Below, one piece after another: positions 1-5,924 of a DNA stretch of 25,852 bases. Location: NCBI GenBank assembly GCA_016297645.1, contig JAEDGF010000026.1:1-25852 (forward strand), read 5' to 3'. This stretch comes from Clostridiaceae bacterium (GTDB lineage: Bacteria; Bacillota; Clostridia; Oscillospirales; Acutalibacteraceae). The position numbers and the translations under genes are program-made. The notes below the pieces were generated by a model. It worked only from the letters and a program-made list of their open reading frames with translations, was not told the origin of the DNA and ran no database searches. The first letter of the stretch is position 1. Each line of letters opens with the position of its first letter.

Positions 1-54
1 AAAGTGCCGAAAAGGGGCACTGACGGGCGACATGGGTTTGAATCCCGTCAGCCT

Positions 55-106
55 AAGAAAAAAGCCCCTTACTTCGCAGAAAAGCGAGGTTTTGGGACTT
101 TTTATT
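55..106 (-). terminator. Intrinsic terminator behind tRNA-Arg
   Basis: Read on the minus strand just past the tRNA-Arg 3' end, an imperfect stem-loop forms. Its inner stem pairs 72-77 with 84-89, and weaker outer pairing joins the CCC of 65-68 to the GGG of 94-96. Six T residues follow on the minus strand (A-run at 57-63). The plus strand also has a T-run after the hairpin (98-103), so it could act in both directions. Confidence 0.5.
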
Positions 107-107
107 C

Positions 108-184
108 TGGCCCGCCGGAAGGGATTCGAACCCCCGTTCTTCAGAATCGGAATCTGCTGCGTTATCCAACTGCGCCACCGGCGG
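108..184 (-). tRNA. tRNA-Arg (anticodon CCG)
   Basis: The reverse complement folds as a class I tRNA. The acceptor stem CCGCCGG pairs with CCGGCGG, discriminator G is at 111, and CCA is encoded at 108-110. The D arm carries AGTTGGATA. The anticodon loop is TTCCGAT, giving anticodon CCG for CGG codons. The variable loop is 5 nt, and the T arm has loop TTCGAAT with two G-U pairs at its base. Position 27-43 is a G/A mismatch. CCA is encoded here but not in the neighbouring tRNA-Leu. Confidence 0.93.
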
Positions 185-238
185 AAATATTCTTTTGTGC
201 TTTGTGTATAGAAAAAAGAAAGACAGGATTTTTATAAT

Positions 239-269
239 CGAAAAGCACTCGCCGAAACAAGTGCTTTTG
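239..269 (-). terminator. Intrinsic terminator behind tRNA-Leu
   Basis: An 11-bp hairpin with one G-U pair has arms AAAAGCAC at 241-248 and GTGCTTTT at 261-268. It lies 5 nt beyond the tRNA-Leu 3' end. The T-rich flank serves minus-strand transcripts, and its symmetry would also let it work on the plus strand. Confidence 0.75.
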
Positions 270-273
270 TCGG

Positions 274-357
274 TGCCGGAAGCGGGGGTCGAACCCGCAC
301 GGTGTCGCCACCACCGGATTTTGAGTCCGGCACGTCTGCCAATTCCATCATTCCGGC
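274..357 (-). tRNA. tRNA-Leu (anticodon CAA)
   Basis: The reverse complement folds as a class II tRNA. The acceptor GCCGGAA pairs with TTCCGGC, and discriminator A is at 274. The anticodon stem-loop has loop CTCAAAA, giving anticodon CAA for UUG codons. The long variable arm is GGTGGCGACACC, and the T arm is GCGGG / CCCGC. The three bases after the discriminator read CCG on the minus strand, so CCA is not encoded and must be added by CCA transferase. Confidence 0.95.
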
Positions 358-399
358 ACATTTCGGCTTTTGCTGTTGCTATAACTAAGCCGCCCTGAT

Positions 400-428
400 A
401 TTATATATTATCGAAAACGAAAATGCAA
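400..428 (-). promoter_or_regulatory. Promoter of tRNA-Leu
   Basis: On the minus strand, a -35 TTGCAT (428-423) and a -10 TATAAT (405-400) are separated by exactly 17 bp. Transcription would start near 393, leaving about 35 nt of leader before the tRNA at 357. Confidence 0.75.
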
Positions 429-483
429 CACCTTTTTGAAGAAAAACACAGGGGAAGTTGTAAAACAAAAAAACGAAATCAAG

Positions 484-516
484 AAGCAGACGAAGCAAAG
501 TTGCTTTCGTCTGCTT
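484..516 (-). terminator. Strong hairpin, probable terminator of the CopZ-like gene
   Basis: A stem of about 12 bp with one bulged T pairs 485-496 with 503-515 around a 6-nt loop. On the minus strand the next 20 nt are T-rich but broken by other bases. It lies about 130 nt past the copZ stop. Nothing else I could support as a gene lies between 430 and 646. Confidence 0.4.
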
Positions 517-646
517 TCCGCGGCAGTGCGGCAGGATGTTTTCGTTTTTTATTTTTTTGTCTTTTGTTTTTTCCCCTTTGGAAAAGCGGATTCATCGGCG
601 GTTAAAAACGGCAGCGGAAAGGGTGTACAAAACGAAAAAAATTCGT

Positions 647-847
647 TTACTCGACCTCATATCCGGCGTCGGTGATAGCCTGACGCACGGCTCCGCGTGT
701 GGTTTCTTCGCCGCTGACCGTTACGGTTTTTTCATCGAGATTTACTTTTGCGTCCGCAACTCCGTTGACGCTCATTGCGGCTTTTTCAACGCGCGCGGCG
801 CAATGTGAGCACATCATTCCGTTAACTTTAATTGTGTAGCTTATCAT
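647..847 (-). CDS. copZ: CopZ-like heavy-metal-associated (HMA) domain protein
   Basis: This is a 66-aa single HMA domain with the ferredoxin-like beta-alpha-beta-beta-alpha-beta pattern of cytosolic copper chaperones and of ATPase metal-binding domains. The metal loop reads GMMCSHC (residues 10-16), so both Cys ligands (C13, C16) are present. The usual Thr or Ser before the first Cys is Met here. The start is the ATG at 847, preceded by a GGAGG ribosome site at 854-859. A longer upstream frame has no ribosome site and includes the promoter. The gene stands alone, with no copper ATPase or CsoR visible in the window, so the metal (Cu or another soft metal) is inferred from the family. Its leader contains a small GC-rich hairpin (about 883-899). 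Confidence 0.85.
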   Translation of the reverse strand: MISYTIKVNGMMCSHCAARVEKAAMSVNGVADAKVNLDEKTVTVSGEETTRGAVRQAITDAGYEVE

Positions 848-913
848 GTTATTACCTCCGGCAACATATTTTTTTATATGCGGACGGGAATAGTCCCCGT
901 GCGCTCTCAGACC

Positions 914-943
914 ATTATATATTATCCCGGGAAAGAAATGCAA
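914..943 (-). promoter_or_regulatory. Promoter of the CopZ-like gene
   Basis: On the minus strand, -35 TTGCAT (943-938) and -10 TATAAT (919-914) have an 18-bp spacer. A short hairpin of ACGGG/CCCGT type sits in the leader at 883-899 and could be a regulator site or simply a stabilising structure. Confidence 0.6.
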
Positions 944-951
944 TATAACAC

Positions 952-980
952 TTGAAAAAAAAACAAATTGCGTGTATACT
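952..980 (+). promoter_or_regulatory. Promoter of the SH3-repeat gene
   Basis: -35 TTGAAA at 952-957 and -10 TATACT at 975-980 have a 17-bp spacer. It lies back to back with the copZ promoter. It places the transcript start near 987, which excludes translation starts upstream of that point and supports the ATG at 1068. Confidence 0.65.
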
Positions 981-1067
981 GTACATACAGCGTGCGTTGC
1001 CGCGAAAAACGGCGAAAGCCGACCTTTTTCCGGTACGCGCGAAAGCTTGAAAGGAAACTGTTTTATA

Positions 1068-1886
1068 ATGGAAGACGCGACCACATATACATATAAATAC
1101 GAGAAGGAGAACGACAAGCCGGAAAGATCGCTTAAAGTGTATTTTGCGGTTATCATCGTTGTTTTCTTTATAGCCGCCGTTGTCGCAGGTATCGTTACAG
1201 GTAAGATAAAGGCGAAAAAAGAGGCTGAAACGACCACTGTACCCGTGACGGAAGCACCCGCTACCGAGGTGACGGAGCCTGCCGTTGACGACACATATCA
1301 GCCCGGCACATACTCGGTAAACACCGGTGATGTGGCGCTGCGTTTCAGAGCCGAACACAACAAGGACGCAGAGGCGATATTGGAGATCGCAGACAAGACA
1401 AAGCTCGATATCACCGAGATATTCGTTGACGAAAACGCGACCGACGAGGTGTTCAGGTACTGGGGTAAAACAAAGTACCTCGGTCACACAGGCTGGATCA
1501 CGATGAAGTATCTCAAAAAAGAATATTCCGACGATATAGTCACGCCCGACAAGATGACCGCCGCAACTGCGGAAACGACCGCGCCGACATCAACGGGAGC
1601 CGCGACTGCCGGAGAAACCACGACCGCAGGTACTCAAAGCACGACAAGTGCGCCGAAATACACTGCCGGTAATTACAAGGTCGCGACAGGCGGCTCTACG
1701 CTCAGATTTAAGGAAGCGCCGGGACGCGACACGAAGGTTCTTGAAAATCTTGCCGATGGCACCGCGATTACGGTAACGGAGATCGTTGAGATAAACGACA
1801 CGGACGATGTATACCGCTATTGGGGCAAATTCACATATAACGGACAGACCGGCTACGCATCGATGGCGTACCTTGCAAAGCAGTAA
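1068..1886 (+). CDS. Membrane-anchored protein with two bacterial SH3 domains
   Basis: The protein has 272 aa. Residues 1-21 are charged and probably cytoplasmic, and 22-46 form a single transmembrane helix. Residues 53-78 are a Thr/Pro/Glu-rich linker. A first SH3-like domain spans about 79-153 and a second about 198-272, joined by a Thr/Ala/Gly-rich linker (165-197). The two domains are clear repeats: both run from a GxY start through an LRF motif to a VxRYWGK motif and a TGxxxMxYL end. Bacterial SH3 domains commonly bind peptidoglycan stem peptides, so an extracytoplasmic wall-binding or scaffold role is likely. No catalytic domain is present. The start at 1068 has an AAGGAAA site 11 nt upstream. 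A terminator follows at once, so the gene is monocistronic. Confidence 0.8.
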   Translation: MEDATTYTYKYEKENDKPERSLKVYFAVIIVVFFIAAVVAGIVTGKIKAKKEAETTTVPVTEAPATEVTEPAVDDTYQPGTYSVNTGDVALRFRAEHNKDAEAILEIADKTKLDITEIFVDENATDEVFRYWGKTKYLGHTGWITMKYLKKEYSDDIVTPDKMTAATAETTAPTSTGAATAGETTTAGTQSTTSAPKYTAGNYKVATGGSTLRFKEAPGRDTKVLENLADGTAITVTEIVEINDTDDVYRYWGKFTYNGQTGYASMAYLAKQ

Positions 1887-1923
1887 ACGCCGCGAGGGAA
1901 GTGTGTCCCGTCAAATAACACAT

Positions 1924-1962
1924 AAGCACCGAGAAGTATCTATGATACGCCGGTGCTTTTTT
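1924..1962 (+). terminator. Intrinsic terminator of the SH3-repeat gene
   Basis: AAGCACCG (1924-1931) pairs with CGGTGCTT (1951-1958). An inner GTATC/GATAC stem lies inside, and six T residues end the element. Confidence 0.85.
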
Positions 1963-2069
1963 GCGGAATACGGTTAGGATACGAAAAAGGACGGGCCTTC
2001 TCGTTTTTTTTCGAAAACACGGTGAAATAAGCTTAAATTGTATATTTTTTGCACGACGCTGCATTCGGC

Positions 2070-2092
2070 AACGGAAAAAGTTCCGTTTTTTT
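2070..2092 (+). terminator. Orphan terminator-like hairpin
   Basis: AACGGAA (2070-2076) pairs with TTCCGTT (2081-2087) around a 4-nt loop and is followed by five more T residues. No gene lies between it and the previous terminator. It may end an unannotated small RNA, act as a leader attenuator for the downstream operon, or be a back-up terminator. Confidence 0.5.
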
Positions 2093-2183
2093 CATTGCGG
2101 TATTGAAAAAAATGCAACGGTTTCATTTTTGTTAGACTTATATAAAAGTGTTTGCTGAAACCGAGGGTATTATGTTGTTATTG

Positions 2184-2201
2184 TTGTTAAAAATTTATCA
2201 A
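2184..2201. promoter_or_regulatory. Candidate Rex (redox regulator) operator
   Basis: The 18-bp sequence has half-sites TTGTTAA and TTATCAA separated by AAAT. The established Rex consensus in Gram-positive bacteria is TTGTTAA-N4-TTAACAA, so the two half-sites together differ at one base. Rex releases DNA when NADH/NAD+ rises and typically controls ldh, fumarate and other NADH-consuming genes, which fits the genes downstream. It lies about 80 bp upstream of the best -35 element rather than over it, which weakens the call. Confidence 0.5.
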
Positions 2202-2281
2202 ACTCATGGCGGCTCAGCAAAAAATATTCTCGAAATGCATTTATTTCCGCACGAAAACTGTCGTTTATGAAAAAAATAGAA

Positions 2282-2310
2282 TTGCAAAAAAGAATAAAAA
2301 ATGATAAAAT
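2282..2310 (+). promoter_or_regulatory. Promoter of the dehydrogenase-fumarase-Hdr-Flx-Frd operon
   Basis: -35 TTGCAA (2282-2287) and -10 TAAAAT (2305-2310) have a 17-bp spacer, in an A-rich tract. It predicts a leader of about 42 nt before the ATG at 2359. Confidence 0.6.
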
Positions 2311-2358
2311 AAAAAAGAAAAAACAGCTCTCATAAAGCGTGAAAGAGAAGGTGTATTT

Positions 2359-3303
2359 ATGAATAAAATTTCAATCATAGGAACCGGCAGCGTCGGCTCG
2401 ACAATAGCCTATACGCTCACGGTAATGGGGCTTGCGTCCGAGATAGTCATGATAGACATCAACAATGAAAAGGCTCTCGGCGAAGCGCTTGATATCAGAC
2501 AGGGAACACCGTTCTGCGGTGCTTGCTCCGTATACGCCGGCGATTACCGTGACGCGGTAAACTCCGACATTGTTATTCTCACTTCGGGCATAGCAAGAAA
2601 ACCCGGTCAGACCCGTTTGGAGCTTGCTCAGACGAATGTCAACATCACAAAGCAGATAATTCCGGAGATAACAAAGTATGCGCCGCTCGCGACTTATATT
2701 ATAGTCAGCAACCCGGTGGACATACTTACATACACCTTCTGCAAGCTCTCGGGCATTCCCGAAAGCCGTATCATCGGCTCCGGTACAATTCTTGATACCG
2801 CACGCCTGCGCGCAAGACTTTCGGAGTACTACAACATCAACCAGTCGAATGTTCACGCATATGTTTTCGGTGAACACGGCGATTCCTCATTTATTCCGTG
2901 GTCGGTCGCGAACATTTCGAATGTCCCGATAAGCGAGTGCCAGAAGCTGATTAAGGTGCCCGGAATAGATACTCCACCGCTCAATTTTGCCGAGATAGAG
3001 CAGTATGTCAGAAAGTCCGGCGGACGCGTTATCGCGAGAAAGGGTGCGACCTTCTATGCGGTTTCCGTTTCCGTGTGCCATATCTGCAAGTGCATTCTTG
3101 CCGGTATCGACACGACAATGACCGTTTCGACCATGATGCACGGCGAGTACGGGATCGAGAATGTCTGCCTCAGCACATTGAATCTCGCGGGACACAACGG
3201 CGTAAGGGGCAAGGTCAACATTCCGCTTACCGACAACGAAGTACAGCTCCTGCGCAACAGTGCCGAAACACTTAAAGGCGTTATAAACAGTCTTGACATA
3301 TAA
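2359..3303 (+). CDS. ldh: L-lactate dehydrogenase family protein with malate-dehydrogenase-type specificity residue
   Basis: The protein has 314 aa, normal length for the LDH/MDH family. The NAD site is GTGSVGS (8-14), with D33 at the end of strand 2 favouring NAD over NADP. The LDH-type signatures are GSGTILDTARLR (140-151), the active-site GEHGD (171-175, H173) and KGATFY (228-233). D147, R150 and R86 complete the catalytic set. The specificity loop reads GIARKPGQTR. Position 80, equivalent to classical LDH residue 102, is Arg, where lactate dehydrogenases have Gln and malate dehydrogenases have Arg. The overall family call is LDH, but oxaloacetate/malate is a serious alternative, especially next to fumarase and fumarate reductase. 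Thr231 (classical 246) stays LDH-like. The start has a GAAGGTG site. It is the first gene of an operon, 17 nt before fumC. Confidence 0.88.
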   Translation: MNKISIIGTGSVGSTIAYTLTVMGLASEIVMIDINNEKALGEALDIRQGTPFCGACSVYAGDYRDAVNSDIVILTSGIARKPGQTRLELAQTNVNITKQIIPEITKYAPLATYIIVSNPVDILTYTFCKLSGIPESRIIGSGTILDTARLRARLSEYYNINQSNVHAYVFGEHGDSSFIPWSVANISNVPISECQKLIKVPGIDTPPLNFAEIEQYVRKSGGRVIARKGATFYAVSVSVCHICKCILAGIDTTMTVSTMMHGEYGIENVCLSTLNLAGHNGVRGKVNIPLTDNEVQLLRNSAETLKGVINSLDI

Positions 3304-3320
3304 AAAGGGTGGTAAAAATT

Positions 3321-4697
3321 ATGGAATACCGTATTGAACACGATTCAATGGGCGAAATGAAAGTTCCTGCCGACAGACTTTGGGCTGCACAGACTCAGCG
3401 AAGCCACGAGAATTTTGAGATAGGCGTCGGAATAGAAACCATGCCGAGAGAGATAACCCACGCTTTCGGAATACTCAAAAAGGCGGCTGCTCTTGCAAAC
3501 GCGGAGCTGAAACCCGAAAAGATGACAGCCGAAAAGCTCGATGTAATAACAAAGGCGTGCGACGAGGTGATTTCGGGCGAGCTTAACAATCATTTCCCGC
3601 TCGTCGTATGGCAGACAGGCTCCGGAACACAGTCGAACATGAATGCGAACGAGGTTATTGCAAACCGCGCCAACCAGCTTGCAGGCAAAAAGCTCTGCCA
3701 CCCGAACGATGATATAAACATGAGCCAGTCCTCAAACGACACCTTCCCGACGGCTATGCATATTTCAGCGGTTTTTGCAATCGAAGATAAGCTCCTGCCT
3801 GCCGTCGAAAAGCTTATAGCAACATTTATTGAGCTTGAAAAAGCCAACGAGGGAATAGTAAAATCGGGCAGAACCCATTTGCAGGACGCAACTCCCATAA
3901 AATTCAGTCAGGAGATATCCGGTTGGAGAGCAAGCCTCGAAAGAGATGCACAGCTGTTGAAGCTCGCGGTTAAGCCGCTGTACGGTCTTGCACTCGGCGG
4001 CACCGCAGTCGGAACGGGACTCAATGCCCCCAAGGGCTTTGCCGAAAAGGTTGCCGAAAAGGTTGCCGAGCTTACCGGCAAGCCGTTTGTTACGGCTGAA
4101 AACAAGTTCCATGCACTTACTTCAAAGGATGAGATCGTATTTGCGCACGGCGCAATAAAGGCGACTGCCTGCGACATGATGAAGATAGCAAACGATGTCC
4201 GTTGGCTTGCTTCCGGTCCGCGTGACGGACTCGGTGAGATACACATCCCCGAGAACGAACCCGGCTCGTCCATCATGCCCGGCAAGGTAAATCCCACCCA
4301 GTGCGAAGCCGTCACAATGGTAGCCGTTCAGGTCATGGGCAACGATGTTGCCGTCGGAATGGCAGCTTCACAGGGCAACTTCGAGCTTAATGTCTTTATG
4401 CCGGTCGCCGCGTATAACTTCCTGCAATCCGCGCGTCTTTTGGCGGAGTCCATCGTATCCTTCAACGATAAATGCGCTGTCGGAATTACGGCAAACAAAG
4501 AAAAAATGTATCACAATCTTCACAATTCACTCATGCTCGTTACGGCGCTCAATCCTTACATCGGCTACGAGAACGCAGCCAAGACGGCAAAGAAAGCGTT
4601 CAAGGACAACATTTCGCTCAAACAGGCTTGCGTTGAATTGGGATTTCTCACGGCGGAACGCTTTGACGAGGTGTTCCATCCCGAAGAGATGGTCTGA
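3321..4697 (+). CDS. fumC: Class II fumarate hydratase (fumarase C)
   Basis: This 458-aa cytoplasmic enzyme interconverts malate and fumarate without an iron-sulfur cluster. It shows the full class II set: the N-terminal DSMGEMKVPADRLWAAQTQRS region (8-28), WQTGSGTQSNMNANE (97-111), SQSSNDTFPTA (135-145), GRTHLQDA with catalytic H186, and the superfamily signature GSSIMPGKVNPTQ (315-327) with the catalytic Ser on its flexible loop. Length is normal. I chose the ATG at 3321 over a GTG at 3309 because the AGGGTGG site (3306-3312) is correctly spaced only for the ATG and known fumarases begin near this point. It lies between the dehydrogenase and hdrB, in the order expected for making fumarate for the fumarate reductase at the end of the operon. 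Confidence 0.97.
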   Translation: MEYRIEHDSMGEMKVPADRLWAAQTQRSHENFEIGVGIETMPREITHAFGILKKAAALANAELKPEKMTAEKLDVITKACDEVISGELNNHFPLVVWQTGSGTQSNMNANEVIANRANQLAGKKLCHPNDDINMSQSSNDTFPTAMHISAVFAIEDKLLPAVEKLIATFIELEKANEGIVKSGRTHLQDATPIKFSQEISGWRASLERDAQLLKLAVKPLYGLALGGTAVGTGLNAPKGFAEKVAEKVAELTGKPFVTAENKFHALTSKDEIVFAHGAIKATACDMMKIANDVRWLASGPRDGLGEIHIPENEPGSSIMPGKVNPTQCEAVTMVAVQVMGNDVAVGMAASQGNFELNVFMPVAAYNFLQSARLLAESIVSFNDKCAVGITANKEKMYHNLHNSLMLVTALNPYIGYENAAKTAKKAFKDNISLKQACVELGFLTAERFDEVFHPEEMV

Positions 4698-4714
4698 TTT
4701 ATCCGGAGGTAGAT

Positions 4715-5524
4715 ATGAAAGTCAGTTATTTTCCCGGCTGTACGCTTCGCACAAAGGCAAAGCAGCTTGACTTTTACGCCCGTGCCTGTGCCGAAAAGCT
4801 CGGTGTCGAGCTTGTTGAAATAGAGAATTGGCAGTGCTGCGGCGGCGTGTTCGTTACCGCAAAGGACGAAATTGCTTCCAAGCTCGCAAGCGTGCGCGCA
4901 CTTAAAGCGGCGAACGAACGGGATGAAATTCTCGTCACCGTTTGCTCCGCCTGCCACAATGTTATAAAGCAGACGAACAACGCAATGCTTACCGACGGTG
5001 AATTTGCCGACAAGGTCAACCGCTATATGTCGCAGGACAGTAATTTTACCGGCGACTATCACGGCGAAACAAAGGTCATGCATTATATGGAGCTTCTGCG
5101 CGATGTTGTAGGGTTCGATAAAATAAAGCAGAGCGTTGTAAAGCCCCTCACGGGCAGAAAAATAGCGGCGTATTACGGCTGTCTGCTGCTTCGTCCCGGC
5201 AAGGTCATGGCGTTTGACGATGTTGAAAATCCGTCCGTAATGGAGGATTTTATAAGAGCATTGGGCGCAACACCGGTCGTTTATCCGATGCGCAACGAGT
5301 GCTGCGGCGGTTATGTTGCACTCGAAGACCCCGAGTCGGCAGCGAAGAAAAGCTCCGCAGTCGCGTCGAGCGCACTGTCGCACGGGGCTGAAATTGCGGT
5401 GACGGCTTGTCCGCTCTGCAAATACAATCTTGAAAAAAATTCGGGCGATATTCCCGTTGTGTACTTTACCGAGCTTCTTGCCGAGGCACTCGGAATAAAG
5501 GAGGAGGATAATAATGCAGAATAA
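4715..5524 (+). CDS. hdrB: Heterodisulfide reductase subunit B-like protein (HdrB)
   Basis: The 269-aa protein has two intact CCG domains, the ligands of the two non-cubane [4Fe-4S] clusters of HdrB. The first set is C9, C41-C42, C77 and C80. The second is C156, C196-C197, C232 and C235. In methanogens this subunit reduces the CoM-S-S-CoB heterodisulfide; bacteria lack those coenzymes and the physiological disulfide or partner is unknown. A known parallel is TfrB of methanogenic thiol:fumarate reductase, which fuses a FrdB-like half to an HdrB-like half. Here the same parts are encoded separately in one operon. The start has a CGGAGGT site, and the stop overlaps hdrC by 11 nt. Confidence 0.93.
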   Translation: MKVSYFPGCTLRTKAKQLDFYARACAEKLGVELVEIENWQCCGGVFVTAKDEIASKLASVRALKAANERDEILVTVCSACHNVIKQTNNAMLTDGEFADKVNRYMSQDSNFTGDYHGETKVMHYMELLRDVVGFDKIKQSVVKPLTGRKIAAYYGCLLLRPGKVMAFDDVENPSVMEDFIRALGATPVVYPMRNECCGGYVALEDPESAAKKSSAVASSALSHGAEIAVTACPLCKYNLEKNSGDIPVVYFTELLAEALGIKEEDNNAE

Positions 5525-5906
5525 AAATGACAGACTCAAAGAACAGATCCTCCGTTCAAGCGGCGTTGATCCCCGCAAATGCATGAGGTGCGGAAAATGC
5601 TCCGGCACCTGTCCGTCGTATGACGAGATGGAATACCATCCGCATCAGTTTGTTTACATGGTCGAAAACGGAGATATCGAAACGCTTATGAAGTCGCAGT
5701 CGATATATAAGTGCCTTTCGTGCTTTGCGTGTGTTGACCGCTGCCCCCGTTCGGTAGAACCGGCGAAAATCATCGAGGCGGTTCGCCTTGCCGTTATAAG
5801 ACAGCAGAACGGCGACAGAATGACGACAAACGATATTCCGTCAAAGCTCGACCCCGATATGCCGCAGCAGGCTTTGATGAGCGCGCTGCGCAAGTATTCC
5901 AAGTGA
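5514..5906 (+). CDS. hdrC: Heterodisulfide reductase subunit C-like ferredoxin (HdrC)
   Basis: The 130-aa protein has two classical [4Fe-4S] motifs, C23-C26-C29-C33 and C67-C70-C73-C77, each of the form CxxCxxCxxxC. This is the normal HdrC architecture, which relays electrons between HdrA and HdrB. It has no transmembrane segment, so it is the soluble HdrABC type and not HdrDE. A strong GGAGGA site lies inside the end of hdrB, and the 11-nt overlap suggests translational coupling. Confidence 0.92.
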   Translation: MQNKNDRLKEQILRSSGVDPRKCMRCGKCSGTCPSYDEMEYHPHQFVYMVENGDIETLMKSQSIYKCLSCFACVDRCPRSVEPAKIIEAVRLAVIRQQNGDRMTTNDIPSKLDPDMPQQALMSALRKYSK

Positions 5907-5924
5907 GAAAGGAGAAATTACCGA

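Larger units (their letters stand above)
1887..2358. other. 472-nt AT-rich intergenic region upstream of the succinate-pathway operon
   Basis: No protein gene is supported. It holds the terminator of the SH3 gene (1924-1962), an orphan terminator-like hairpin (2070-2092), a Rex-like palindrome (2184-2201) and the operon promoter (2282-2310). The rest is AT-rich and otherwise unremarkable. Confidence 0.7.

Noticed and set aside
1..57. tRNA-like 3' arm: GGG-TTTGAAT-CCC at 34-46 preceded by a GTGCC/GGCAC hairpin
   Set aside because: It resembles a T arm, but the universal C56 is T, no 7-bp acceptor or CCA follows, and neither class I nor class II spacing fits. The 5' part lies outside the window, so it is left uncalled; a hairpin from an element to the left is possible.
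423..808. Short plus-strand frames between tRNA-Leu and the CopZ-like gene
   Set aside because: They have no ribosome site, low-complexity Phe-rich translations, and overlap a hairpin and the real minus-strand HMA gene.
4565..5608. 347-codon minus-strand frame opposite fumC/hdrB
   Set aside because: The sense strand has complete fumarase and HdrB motifs in contiguous genes; the antisense frame shows no family and no start signal.
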